Source of the DNA: Lentzea cavernae | Lineage (GTDB): Bacteria; Actinomycetota; Actinomycetes; Mycobacteriales; Pseudonocardiaceae | Length of the DNA stretch: 64,000 nt | Direction: 5' to 3' | NCBI RefSeq assembly: GCF_014653695.1 | Contig: NZ_BNAR01000018.1 | Location: forward strand, 86,728-150,727 | Shown here: positions 1 through 8,149 of the stretch, one piece after another | Layout of the letters: the number at the start of each line of letters is the position of its first letter | Numbering within the stretch: position 1 is the first letter of the stretch | Made by a program: the position numbers and the translations under genes | Notes under the pieces: generated by a model | Seen by the model: the letters and a program-made list of their open reading frames with translations, nothing else | Told to the model about the DNA's origin: nothing | Database searches by the model: none

Positions 1-1914
1 ATACACCAGTGACGCGGCCGAGCGCTGCTCGTACAGCAGGCCGTCGTCGGCTTTCTCGCAGTCCTCGAGGACGCTCATCAACGGGGCGATCTGCTGGGGC
101 CCCATCGTCGCGGTGGCGTCCTGGTCTCCGATCCAGGCGAGCTGTACGTCGTAGTCACCGCACACGCGTTCCATCCGGTTCAGCGCGGTCTCCCCGGCGA
201 ACCCGAACACCGCGTCCCACGCGTTGTTGCCGAAGGAGTCGCTGAAGGCGGCGTCGTAGACGCAGACGTGCCCGACGGAGAAGTCGTTGGTGTGCGCGGC
301 GAGGTCGTCGATGGAGACCTCGCGGAGGCGGGTGAGCGTGCCGGCGTACGTGTTTGAGAGGACGCCGGTGCCGTCGACGTACACGACCCACGTGATGTTG
401 CCGCCGACCTGCTGGGCGGTCAGTCGGATGTGGTGCAGGCCGCCGTCGAACGGCGGCACGTACGTGACGATCGTCGAGCCGGACGGGTCGTTGACGTCGA
501 TCTCGTCGATGGCGTGCTCGAACGTCACGGTGATGTCGTTGTTGCCGTACCTGACCCGCAGTGCGTAGTCGCTCGACCAGGCCCCCTTGCGGACGTGGTC
601 GACCATCCACCCGTCGGCCGCGACGAACCCTGGCAGCGACAGCTTGTCCAGAGTGTCCAGCGAGTCGAGGCCGAACATCTTGCACGCGGGGCCCAGCCAC
701 GACGCCAACGTGCCCTTGCCGAAGCTCTGGCTCGTGTCCTGGCCGGTCGTGAGGTACAGCGGCACGGTGCCGACCTCGGGCTCGGCGGCCGCCACGCCGC
801 CCGAGTCCTCGAGCGGCCAGTAGTGCCGGATGCCCTGGGTGGTGCTGCGGTTGTGCTGACGCAGGAAGGTCCTGACCGCGTTGATCGTGGTCTTCTTCTC
901 CTGGATCAACCTCCGCCGCACCCCGGCGCCGGTAACGGCAACCGTCTGGTGCTCGCCGGTCTCGTCCCTGTTCTGCGGCCACTCGGAGATGTAGTCGAAC
1001 GCCAGCGGTAGGCGGATGTCGATGTCGTTGTAGGAGAACGTGACCGGCACGTTCGTGTTGCCCGCGCCCACGACCGACTGGACCGCGATGTACCCGGACG
1101 CGTCGAGCAGGGCGGTGTTGAAGCCCGTGTCGTCGGTGATGTCGATGTCCCAGCCGTAGGGCTCGGACGTCGCACGGTCGGCGCCCTTCCATAGCTTGCA
1201 GCGGAACGTCGACCCGTCCGCCTGGACCCGGATGTGCAGGGCCTGGCCCGCGGTGTGGGTGATGCCGTCAACGATGATCAGGTTCCGGATGGGGTTGCCG
1301 CTGCCGTCGTACAGCGCCAGGTACACGGTCTCATCGGTGTTGATCAGCAGCCGCGTCATGTAGTACGTCGAGGAGTCCTGGGCTCGGAACAGGAAGTCGG
1401 TGGCGAGCGCGCCGACCTGCACGTCGGTGAACCCGAGCGTCAAGCTGTAGGTCACGTCGACTTCGCGCTGGTCGAAGGCAAGCAGTTCGCTGCGGCGCCC
1501 GGAGTTCGCGGTGCCGATCGTGTGCGTGAGCGCGCTGCCGGTCTTCGCGTAGTCGGAGTTCGCCCCGCCGGAGTTCGTCCACGAGTAGGTCGCCCATGCC
1601 CCGTCGGGGTGCGCTTCTGTGGTGCCCCAGCCGTTGGAAACCACGGTCGAACCGGTATCCCTGGCCAGCCGCAGGGAGGTCTCGTGCGGGTTGTTGTGGC
1701 CCAGGTGCGTGTACCACGGGGACAGCGGGTTGCGTTCGGTGTAGCGGCCGTCCGCGTTGAACAGTTCGAAGTCGGATTCCTGCGGCGGCGCGATGCTGTC
1801 TTCGCTGCGGCGACCGCGTTGGATGTTGAGGCCGGCGTCGTACGACAGGTCGGAGGAGACGTCCTGCCATGTGCCAAGGAAGAGTCGGGTGACGATGTCG
1901 TTTCGCAGCCCCAT
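1..1914 (-). CDS. Minor tail protein, C-terminus beyond window edge
   Basis: The minus-strand frame from ATG at 1914 is open for 638 codons to base 1 with no stop, so the gene runs off the window. It begins TGATG-overlapped with the tape measure stop. The protein starts MGLRNDIVTRLF, has an NADGRYTERNPLSPWY segment (about residues 53-68) of the kind seen in actinophage tail-tip proteins, and then two beta-rich stretches. The second begins near residue 364 with HYWPLED, as in concanavalin/LamG-like modules of tail fibres. Position after the tape measure and this make-up suggest a distal tail or host-contact protein. The Arg-rich frame at 155-1192 is a shadow of this gene. Confidence 0.85.
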   Translation of the reverse strand, partial: MGLRNDIVTRLFLGTWQDVSSDLSYDAGLNIQRGRRSEDSIAPPQESDFELFNADGRYTERNPLSPWYTHLGHNNPHETSLRLARDTGSTVVSNGWGTTEAHPDGAWATYSWTNSGGANSDYAKTGSALTHTIGTANSGRRSELLAFDQREVDVTYSLTLGFTDVQVGALATDFLFRAQDSSTYYMTRLLINTDETVYLALYDGSGNPIRNLIIVDGITHTAGQALHIRVQADGSTFRCKLWKGADRATSEPYGWDIDITDDTGFNTALLDASGYIAVQSVVGAGNTNVPVTFSYNDIDIRLPLAFDYISEWPQNRDETGEHQTVAVTGAGVRRRLIQEKKTTINAVRTFLRQHNRSTTQGIRHYWPLEDSGGVAAAEPEVGTVPLYLTTGQDTSQSFGKGTLASWLGPACKMFGLDSLDTLDKLSLPGFVAADGWMVDHVRKGAWSSDYALRVRYGNNDITVTFEHAIDEIDVNDPSGSTIVTYVPPFDGGLHHIRLTAQQVGGNITWVVYVDGTGVLSNTYAGTLTRLREVSIDDLAAHTNDFSVGHVCVYDAAFSDSFGNNAWDAVFGFAGETALNRMERVCGDYDVQLAWIGDQDATATMGPQQIAPLMSVLEDCEKADDGLLYEQRSAASLVY

Positions 1915-4064
1915 CAGCTCATCGCCCCCGACAAGTCGACCTTGCCGCCGCGGATAGCCGCCTGGAACCACTCGAAGAACATCCGCTCGAGCGGGGACAT
2001 GTTCCCGAGCGACCGGAGTGTCAGCGTGCCGCTGCCGCCTGCACCGCGGTCGGTGCCCCAGCGGGACTCCATCGACCGGGTCATGGACGCGGGAATCACG
2101 GTGGAGCCCTGGGGGAGCCGGATCGCTTCACCGTGGGATTGCGAGCCCCAGTCGTTCACGACGGCGTTCGTTCGCCCGCCGGGTATGCCGCCGCTGGCGA
2201 ACCGTGCCACCGGGCCGCCGTGCGCGGACGGCCGGTCGTGGTAGGTGGCCTGGCCGTTGACGCTGCCGACGTAGCCGCCGATGGTGCTGATCTGCTGGGT
2301 GATGTAGATCATCGCCGTGCGGGCGCGAGCCAGTTGGTTCATCTGCGCTTCAGCATCGGCCGCGCCGAGCAGCCGCACCATCGTCGCGATCTGGTCAGGC
2401 GTGAGGCTGTACACCGAGTTGAGGTGCGCGATCTGATCCTTGGTCAGGCCAGCCTGCGACCAGGTCTCGTTGAGCTTGTCACGCATACGTCCGGTGTCGG
2501 CGATGAACTGCTCGCGGCTGATCTGCCCACTAGCGAGCGCGGCCGCCATGCCGTCGAACGAGTCCCGGACATCGTTGACCTGTGCGTACAGCTTGCGGCC
2601 GTTTTCGTTGGTGACATCGAAGGCACCTGTCGAGTCGAGGAGGGTTTTCGCGTAGCCCTTCGCACGGTCGTCGGCTTGCTTGAACGCGCCGTCCATCGCA
2701 CCGACCGCCTCGGCCGCAGAGGCAAGCGCTTCGGTGTAGTCCGGGGTCAGCCCGTTGAGTAGGTCGAGCGCCTGCCGGACGGCGTCTACCTTCTTCGCGG
2801 CATCGTCGCCAGCCGCACCGACTCCTGCGATCGCCTCCTGCAGTGCCTTCATCGGGCCAGGTGGCGTCTGCGTCATGGCTTTGAGGCTGTTGTTGAAGTT
2901 GCCGACGTCCTTCTCGGCTTCCTTCAAGCCAACGAATTCGAGGCCCTGGGCAAGCTGGTCGATGACCATCTTGTTGCCCTCGTGGATGTCGTTGAGGACC
3001 CCGAGGACGTCTGCGCCGAACTCGATGATCTCGCCGAGGCTCGCGATGAAATCGCCGAGTGCCTGCGGGTTCTTCTCCACCGATGCCGAAAGGTCAGTGA
3101 ACGCGTCGGCGATCTCGCCGACGATGCCTGGCAGTCGGTCGCCGAGGTCAGCGAAGACCTTCGACGCTGCTGAGGCAAGCGGGTCGAGGGCAGGAGCGAA
3201 CCGCTGGAAAGATTGCAGCAGCCCGTCGAACAGCACCTCCAAGCCGGGGGCGACCTTGGCGAACGAGTCGGTCAGCTTGTGACCTGTCTCGTTCCACACG
3301 GTCTGCGCTCGGCCAGCGGTGCGGATGAGAACGCCCTCGATCACCGAGGTCCGGCTCTGTACCTCGTTGACGATCCCAGACCACAAATCCGAGAAGGTCT
3401 GGCGCACCTTCCCGTTCTGGGCGGCAGCGACGATGGCGAGGCCGCCGATACCCGCGCCGAAGCCGGCGACGATGCCGCCTGCGAGAGCGCCACCGACGAG
3501 GGGTGCAGCTGCACCCACCGCGGTCGCGAGCGTCCCGTACACGGCGGCCTGGACTGCAGGGTGCTGAGCCTTGAGCCCGTCGCCGAGGCCACCGACGAAC
3601 GATGCCGCGCCCTTCGCGCCGGCCTGGCCGAGGTCGAGGCCCTTGCCGACCGTGTCAAATACCTTGCCGAACGCGTTGGCGATCTTCGGGCCGATACCGG
3701 ACGTGATGTCGATGTCGAAGCCGCCGAGGCCGTCGAGGCTGTTCTTCATCCGGTTCTTGTCGAACTCGGCCTTCACCTTGACGATGCGCTCTTCCTCGGC
3801 GGCCTTGAACGCCTTGTCGACCTTGTCTTTCAGCCCGTCGAACGCCTTATCTGTTGCGTCGCCGAGCTTTTTGATGGCCTCCTTCGCCATGTCCGCGCTG
3901 TTGCCAGCCTTCTTGAGGCCCTTGTCGAGATCGGTGGTCGACTTCGACCCGGCCTTCTCCAACTCCCTGGCGTACTTGGTGATGTCCGCCAGGTCTTTCT
4001 TGAGCTCGGCGACCGTGTTGCCGGGGCGGTACTGACCGGTGACGACGATCTTCACTTCGTTCAT
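1914..4064 (-). CDS. Tail tape measure protein
   Basis: 716-residue protein, the longest virion gene fully in the window. It lies directly after the tail-chaperone pair (ATGA overlap at 4061-4064) and before the minor tail gene. The N-terminal 110 residues are charged and helical (AELKKDLADITKYARELEK); about residues 170-216 form a Gly/Ala-rich hydrophobic stretch as found in tape measure proteins that enter the host membrane; long helical segments follow. In siphoviruses this protein sets tail length and fills the tail tube. A purine-rich Shine-Dalgarno (GGAGAAAGGGG) precedes the ATG. No peptidase or muramidase domain is recognisable. The size predicts a tail of roughly 100 nm by the usual length rule (inference). 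Confidence 0.92.
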   Translation of the reverse strand: MNEVKIVVTGQYRPGNTVAELKKDLADITKYARELEKAGSKSTTDLDKGLKKAGNSADMAKEAIKKLGDATDKAFDGLKDKVDKAFKAAEEERIVKVKAEFDKNRMKNSLDGLGGFDIDITSGIGPKIANAFGKVFDTVGKGLDLGQAGAKGAASFVGGLGDGLKAQHPAVQAAVYGTLATAVGAAAPLVGGALAGGIVAGFGAGIGGLAIVAAAQNGKVRQTFSDLWSGIVNEVQSRTSVIEGVLIRTAGRAQTVWNETGHKLTDSFAKVAPGLEVLFDGLLQSFQRFAPALDPLASAASKVFADLGDRLPGIVGEIADAFTDLSASVEKNPQALGDFIASLGEIIEFGADVLGVLNDIHEGNKMVIDQLAQGLEFVGLKEAEKDVGNFNNSLKAMTQTPPGPMKALQEAIAGVGAAGDDAAKKVDAVRQALDLLNGLTPDYTEALASAAEAVGAMDGAFKQADDRAKGYAKTLLDSTGAFDVTNENGRKLYAQVNDVRDSFDGMAAALASGQISREQFIADTGRMRDKLNETWSQAGLTKDQIAHLNSVYSLTPDQIATMVRLLGAADAEAQMNQLARARTAMIYITQQISTIGGYVGSVNGQATYHDRPSAHGGPVARFASGGIPGGRTNAVVNDWGSQSHGEAIRLPQGSTVIPASMTRSMESRWGTDRGAGGSGTLTLRSLGNMSPLERMFFEWFQAAIRGGKVDLSGAMS

Positions 4065-4327
4065 GTCCCACCCCTTTCTCCACGTTCAGCGACTGCTCGC
4101 AGGTACATGTCTTCGATATGCAGGTGCCGCAAGAGCGATTGGTCAGCAGCCTCGACCTCTTCGGGGAACCGTCCGAATCGTTCGCCGATCTTGAGTAGCC
4201 ACAGGGATTGTTCGACTTCCCAAGGCAGGGTTACCCGAGCGGCTGTGACGGGATGGATGCCTCGATAGCGAGATCCGGGCCCGTACTCGAGCCACTCGTC
4301 GATGCCCGCCCGGAGTTGCCGTCCAAA
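4061..4327 (-). CDS. Tail assembly chaperone extension (gpG-T), by -1 frameshift
   Basis: Frame -1 relative to the short chaperone. It continues from the slip site as PFGRQLRAGIDEWLEYG and ends at 4061, overlapping the tape measure ATG. It has no convincing start of its own: the upstream codons in this frame read an Arg-rich string antisense in character. Joined to residues 1-111 of the short form it gives a protein of about 198 residues, the long G-T form that recruits tape measure and tail tube subunits in lambda-like phages. Expression by ribosomal slippage is inferred from the heptamer and from frame conservation. Confidence 0.82.
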   Translation of the reverse strand, partial: FGRQLRAGIDEWLEYGPGSRYRGIHPVTAARVTLPWEVEQSLWLLKIGERFGRFPEEVEAADQSLLRHLHIEDMYLRAVAERGERGGT

Positions 4328-4656
4328 GGGGACTGTTCGTCGACGACCTCTTCCAGGCTCGACCACGCGTGAAGGATGCGCATCTGCACCGGGAGGTCGA
4401 TCGTGTACCAGTCGTCCAACGTGATCGGCAGCTTGACGCCGTCCTCGTCCTCGATGTTCCAGTCAACGATGTGGTCGATCAGCGCCCGGAACTGGCGGTC
4501 GAAGTACGCGCGGTCTTCCTCGTCCTTGCGCTGGCCGCCCTTGAACTCCAGGCTCTCCAGCAGAGTCGGAGCCGTGGTCTTGACTTCCAACCCGTCAGTG
4601 ATCGGGTCACCTTCCAGGAAGGTGAGGTTGTAGCGCCTCTTTCTCGGGAAGCCCAT
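4231..4656 (-). CDS. Tail assembly chaperone, short form (gpG-like)
   Basis: 141-residue protein upstream of the tape measure gene, the standard place for the lambda G-type chaperone, which keeps the tape measure soluble during tail assembly. It starts MGFPRKRRYNLTFLEGDPI and is acidic and helical. Its last 30 or so codons overlap the next frame, and a slippery heptamer lies at codons 110-111. The C-terminal part translated without slippage (SGRASTSGSSTGPDLAIEAS) is low complexity, as expected for an unconstrained short-form tail. Confidence 0.85.
   Translation of the reverse strand: MGFPRKRRYNLTFLEGDPITDGLEVKTTAPTLLESLEFKGGQRKDEEDRAYFDRQFRALIDHIVDWNIEDEDGVKLPITLDDWYTIDLPVQMRILHAWSSLEEVVDEQSPLDGNSGRASTSGSSTGPDLAIEASIPSQPLG
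4324..4330 (-). promoter_or_regulatory. Programmed -1 ribosomal frameshift heptamer
   Basis: On the minus strand the sequence is C CCT TTG in the short-form frame, fitting X XXY YYZ with XXX=CCC and YYY=TTT; slipping back one base gives CCC TTT, which leads into the extension frame. It lies inside the overlap of the two frames (4231-4327), where G/G-T slip sites sit in other phages. Confidence 0.8.
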
Positions 4657-4691
4657 CTTGTTGCCCCTCTTGCGATGTGCGGTGTGGTTGA

Positions 4692-5192
4692 TCAGGCGGG
4701 TAGGAGCTGGCGAACCAGCTCGTCATGTGGACAGACGCCCGCGTTGACGCGGCGTCCGTGGTTGCAGTTCATGCAGAGAACTTCGAAGCCAGGCGGGTAG
4801 TTGTGCTTGCGGAGCCAGGAGATGAACCCGCCACCACCGGTCTGACGCCGATGCTGGTTGCCGCCACCGCCGATGTGTTCGAAGGTCAGAAACGCGAGAG
4901 TTCCCTCCCCGCAGCAAGCGCACGACGGGTCAGGCGTCGTGCTGTAGACGCGGAGCGCTTCGACCCGCCGTTCCCGAGCCTTGGCGTTGACGCGGTCCCT
5001 GTTCGCGGCAGTCCACTTGTCCGCGACCTGCTTCTCACGCTCCGGCGCGGCGTGGTAGCGCTCACGACGACGTGCACCGATGCACTCAATGCACTGGCGC
5101 GTATAGCCGTCGCGGTAGGCGGCGTTCTTCCGGAACGCCTCCAAGGGCTTGTCCACCCCGCACTTAGTGCACGGCCTGCTGATCACGACCAC
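4692..5192 (-). CDS. HNH endonuclease, free-standing
   Basis: 166-residue protein with an N-terminal zinc knuckle (CTKCG...CIEC), a central basic helical region, and an HNH core: CACCGEG, then FEHIGGGGNQH, then CMNCNHGRR. Such enzymes are common in actinophages, where they act as homing endonucleases or aid packaging. Here it lies between a tail-tube gene and the chaperone gene, whereas packaging HNH proteins usually sit beside terminase, so a homing insertion within the tail operon is the better reading. The GTG start overlaps the upstream gene by 10 bases. Confidence 0.82.
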   Translation of the reverse strand: MVVISRPCTKCGVDKPLEAFRKNAAYRDGYTRQCIECIGARRRERYHAAPEREKQVADKWTAANRDRVNAKARERRVEALRVYSTTPDPSCACCGEGTLAFLTFEHIGGGGNQHRRQTGGGGFISWLRKHNYPPGFEVLCMNCNHGRRVNAGVCPHDELVRQLLPA

Positions 5193-5590
5193 GTCGGAAC
5201 GTTCCCGTCGGCGAGCACGAATGGCGCTGCGTAGGTGAGCTCGCCCGACGCGGCGCGGGTGAGCGGGTAGTCGGTCACGAGGACCTCGTTCGCGAGCGTC
5301 TGCCCGGAAACCGTGAGAGTGAGGGTGCGGTTCACCGAAGTGGACGAGACCGTCTTCAGCACGGCGTGGCCCTTGTTCGCGGCGTCGTTGAAGACGCCGT
5401 TGAGGGTGCCGGAGCAGTCAGCGAGCAACAGGATGCGCTCGACCGCGCTCTTGTCGAGACCAGTCACGTCCTGCACGGCGCGCGGCGTGCTGATCTCCAG
5501 ATTGGTGATGTCGTTCTTGATGTCCTGCGGCGTGCCGGACGCATCATCGAGTGAGCAGGTGCTCCACCCGAGGCCGGATTCTTTCGCCAA
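5183..5590 (-). CDS. Tail tube-like protein (short paralogue)
   Basis: 135 residues. The N-terminal MAKESGLGWSTCSLDD pattern and the C-terminal SGELTYAAPFVLADG segment match the opening MTKRSGLGS and internal GELTFNVDAQGNG of the 246-residue protein two genes upstream, so the two look paralogous tail-tube-fold proteins. The start is TTG at 5590, supported by an ideal GGAGGG Shine-Dalgarno 7 bases upstream (5598-5603). That Shine-Dalgarno is buried in a perfect hairpin, which is unusual for an abundant structural protein. It could be the major tail protein or a minor tube or cap protein. Confidence 0.65.
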   Translation of the reverse strand: MAKESGLGWSTCSLDDASGTPQDIKNDITNLEISTPRAVQDVTGLDKSAVERILLLADCSGTLNGVFNDAANKGHAVLKTVSSTSVNRTLTLTVSGQTLANEVLVTDYPLTRAASGELTYAAPFVLADGNVPTWS

Positions 5591-5593
5591 ACC

Positions 5594-5621
5594 ACTGCCC
5601 TCCTAGATGGCGGAGGGCAGT
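5594..5621 (-). promoter_or_regulatory. Hairpin sequestering the Shine-Dalgarno of the tail-tube gene
   Basis: ACTGCCCTCC (5594-5603) and GGAGGGCAGT (5612-5621) form a 10-bp perfect stem with an 8-base loop. On the minus strand the 3' arm contains the only good Shine-Dalgarno (GGAGGG) for the TTG start at 5590. In this form the RNA should block initiation until the stem opens, which points to translational control of this gene. It has no U-run, so it is not an obvious terminator. Confidence 0.6.
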
Positions 5622-5692
5622 GGGGGTACCTCTCCTGAACTTCCTGGGTTGTTGCGGCGAGGCGGTCTACGACCGTCCTCTCCGGGCGGTCG

Positions 5693-6148
5693 TTACTCGC
5701 GCAGCTTCTTGAGGCGCTCGTCGTTCTCGAGGAACTGGTTCACCCAGCCGTCGGCCGAGCAGACCTCTGGGTTGGTGTTCACCCGGTAGTCGCCAGTACG
5801 GGTGCTGAAGACCGCAGGCACGTCCTCCAGCCGGATCTTGTGTTCGCTGGCGCCGAAGCACTGCTGCCCTGGCGCGAACTCGAACCGCACGATCCCGGCG
5901 GGGAGCGGCTCGCCGTTGGGGCGTTCGAGCACCTGCCGGAACGCGCGGCCGGACGAGTGCCGCACGTAGGTCTCCTGGAACTGCCCCTGCGGCGTGCGGG
6001 TGTCGAACTCCGACCACCAGCCGTGCTTCCACTGCTCGCACTCGACCTGCTCGCACGTCGCCGGCAACCAGTGCGTGGCCGCGGGCTGGGTGATGGCGAA
6101 CGTCTTGTAGTCGCTCGGCTTGCCCTGGGGGGTGATGAGACGGTTCAT
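5693..6148 (-). CDS. Conserved phage structural-region protein
   Basis: 151 residues, starting MNRLITPQGKPSDYKTFAIT, with Trp-rich segment HGWWSEFDTRTPQG and four Cys. No catalytic motif is recognised. It sits between the two tail-tube-like genes in the same operon, 10 bases after the upstream stop, so a virion or tail assembly role is likely. A weak hairpin (5670-5692) follows its stop. Confidence 0.6.
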   Translation of the reverse strand: MNRLITPQGKPSDYKTFAITQPAATHWLPATCEQVECEQWKHGWWSEFDTRTPQGQFQETYVRHSSGRAFRQVLERPNGEPLPAGIVRFEFAPGQQCFGASEHKIRLEDVPAVFSTRTGDYRVNTNPEVCSADGWVNQFLENDERLKKLRE

Positions 6149-6158
6149 GGCGGAACCC

Positions 6159-6899
6159 CTAGAAGTTGACCGTGAAGGTGTTCTTGATGGCGGCGACCAC
6201 GAACGACACGCTCGTGAAGCCGCCCGTGGTGGTCGTGGCGACGCGGAGGTAGCGGCGCACGGTGGCGTTGCGCGCGGTCTGGATGCGCTGCGACTGCTTT
6301 GCCGCAGTCACCGAGGCGAAGGCGCCGGCTGCCAGGTCCGCGAAGGACGCGTTGTCGGCCGAGTCCTGGAGCTTGATCGTGACGTCCGTACCGGCGAAGG
6401 CCAGGACGTGCAGGTAGAACTGCGCGCCGAACGACGTGGCGGCCGAGTAGTCCACGCCGGGGCCGTTCGTCGCGGCGGTGTCGGTGCGTGCGCCGGCGGT
6501 GAGGAGTTCGCCCCACTCCAGGCCGTACCCGTTGCCCTGCGCGTCGACGTTGAAGGTGAGCTCGCCCTCGGCGGTGCGGGTGGGGTCGTAGCCGATCTGC
6601 TTGGACACCAGGCAGGCTGCGGCGCTGCCGATGGTGTCGCCGATGCCGATCGTGTACGCGCGGTCGGTGAGCAGCAGCGCGCCTTCGACGTCGTGCGCCT
6701 GGTCGGTCGCGGGGTTGAAGAACGACTTCGAGTTCATCGCGCCGTCGCGGCGTCCGCCGATGCGCACAGGCGCGAACTTGTTGATCGGCGTGACGTCGAA
6801 CGGCGACATCGGGCAGGAGATGTCGTAGGTCTGCTTGTCGCCGGACAGGTCGTTGCCGTCGTAGTAGAGGACGGACCCGAGGCCGCTGCGCTTGGTCAT
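6159..6899 (-). CDS. Major tail (tube) protein
   Basis: 246 residues, MTKRSGLGSVLYYDGNDLSG start, beta-rich with no long helices and with Thr/Ala/Gly-rich C-terminal repeats. GELTFNVDAQGNGYGLEWG in the middle resembles the hairpin loop region of siphovirus tube proteins. It follows the tail terminator-like gene (TGATG overlap at 6899) and precedes the chaperone pair, the normal location of the major tail protein. The C-terminal 100 residues (FGAQFYLHVLAFAGTDVTI onward) may form an extra immunoglobulin-like surface domain. Confidence 0.75.
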   Translation of the reverse strand: MTKRSGLGSVLYYDGNDLSGDKQTYDISCPMSPFDVTPINKFAPVRIGGRRDGAMNSKSFFNPATDQAHDVEGALLLTDRAYTIGIGDTIGSAAACLVSKQIGYDPTRTAEGELTFNVDAQGNGYGLEWGELLTAGARTDTAATNGPGVDYSAATSFGAQFYLHVLAFAGTDVTIKLQDSADNASFADLAAGAFASVTAAKQSQRIQTARNATVRRYLRVATTTTGGFTSVSFVVAAIKNTFTVNF

Positions 6900-8149
6900 C
6901 AGGCGGCTCCTTCCTGCCAGACGTCGTTGACGATGACGGGGATGGTCACCGTCACCACGCGGGACATGCCGTCAGACCAGCGGGCCCAGCCAGCGACGGC
7001 GTTAAGCCGTGCGCCGTGCGCGCCCCTGATGTCGATCATCCGAACGAGACCGTCAACGACGTGGTCATCGAGGTCAAAGTCCCGCGCCAGCGAGCCGATG
7101 AGACGGTCTGTGGCATCGCCGATGATGGCGTCCATCTCGTCCTGCGGTTCCTGCTCGCCAGGCGTGTACATGCGCAGCAGCCACTCCACGCGCGCCGAGG
7201 TGACGGCCAGACCGGAGGCGTCGATCGGCGTGATGGTGCTCCACCACAACGCCACATGCAGGGGCTCGGCGGGGCGCACGCGCGGCTCGTGCAGCGAGAC
7301 GGTCTTGAAGTTGCCGAGCACCATTGCGTGGCTCGCCAGGGCCTGCTGCATGGCCTTGGTGTTCAACCGGTTCGATGAGGCGTCGGCGCCGAACACCTGG
7401 ACGAAGTCCGCGCGGTTCGCCGTCTCGCCAGAGGAGTCGGTGGCACGGAACAACAGCGGGTAGATCCCGGACGTCGCGTACGTGTGGCTGGCCTGCAGCG
7501 TCGGGTAGGTGACGGTCGTGGCGTCGGTGCCGTCGCCCCAGTCGATGCGCAGCGTGAGGCCGGTCAGGTCTTCGTCGTCCTCGACGACTGCGGCCGCGGT
7601 CACCTGCAGCCCGTCTGCGATGGCGGAGGTGTCGACGATCCGAGGTGGCGTGGCGTCGCCGTGGCCCAGTGTGTACTGGAAGTCCACACCGTAGAACGGG
7701 GCGCCGAAGCCGGAGTTCGGGAAGGTCTCTGGGTCGGTGTTGAAGGTGCCGTTGAACCCGGTGGGCGAGTTCGCCGCGGAGAGCGCCACTAGGTTGCCGT
7801 CGGCACTGGGCACGTTGGCGTTGAGCGCGTTGGGCAGGGCGCCGTAGTTGCCGCCGGTTGAGTACGACGGCAGGAAGGTCGTCCCGCTGTCGATCTGCAG
7901 GGGTGCGGTCAGGGCGTGCAGGGTCCAGCCGTCGCCTGGGTTGTCGGGCAACGTGATGACGGCCAGAGCACCGCCGCCGGAGGACCAGATCCGGCCGCGC
8001 CGGTTGGTCACGTTGATCTCGCCCGGCCCCGTCCAGATGCGCAGGTGCGTGATCGTGATGTCGACTTCGGCGCGGTACCAGACACCCAGCTCGTAGTTGG
8101 AGCCGTCGCCGACCTCGCTCGGGTCGGCGCCATTCCAGGCCAGCACCAT
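6899..8149 (-). CDS. Tail terminator/completion-like protein fused to DUF4082-like and PKD modules
   Basis: 416 residues in three parts. Residues 1 to about 155 resemble a DUF4082-type beta-sandwich (GVWYRAEVDITITHLRIW; DGWTLHALTAPLQI; TTFLPSYSTGG). About 165-250 is a PKD-like fold (LRIDWGDGTDATTVTY; ASHTYATSGIYPLLF). The last 150 residues (from about 262) resemble a tail terminator or neck protein by content and by position between the gp10-like gene and the tube gene. Fusing a surface-type beta module to the head-tail joining protein would decorate the neck. The domain calls come from motif recognition only. Confidence 0.62.
   Translation of the reverse strand: MVLAWNGADPSEVGDGSNYELGVWYRAEVDITITHLRIWTGPGEINVTNRRGRIWSSGGGALAVITLPDNPGDGWTLHALTAPLQIDSGTTFLPSYSTGGNYGALPNALNANVPSADGNLVALSAANSPTGFNGTFNTDPETFPNSGFGAPFYGVDFQYTLGHGDATPPRIVDTSAIADGLQVTAAAVVEDDEDLTGLTLRIDWGDGTDATTVTYPTLQASHTYATSGIYPLLFRATDSSGETANRADFVQVFGADASSNRLNTKAMQQALASHAMVLGNFKTVSLHEPRVRPAEPLHVALWWSTITPIDASGLAVTSARVEWLLRMYTPGEQEPQDEMDAIIGDATDRLIGSLARDFDLDDHVVDGLVRMIDIRGAHGARLNAVAGWARWSDGMSRVVTVTIPVIVNDVWQEGAA

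Noticed and set aside
155..1192. 345-codon minus-strand frame
   Set aside because: Arg/His-rich and out of phase with the open minor tail frame that starts at 1914 and has normal composition.
3213..4268. 351-codon plus-strand frame
   Set aside because: Antisense to the tape measure and chaperone genes; no domain and shadow composition.
6120..7463. 447-codon plus-strand frame
   Set aside because: Antisense to tail genes with clear motifs.
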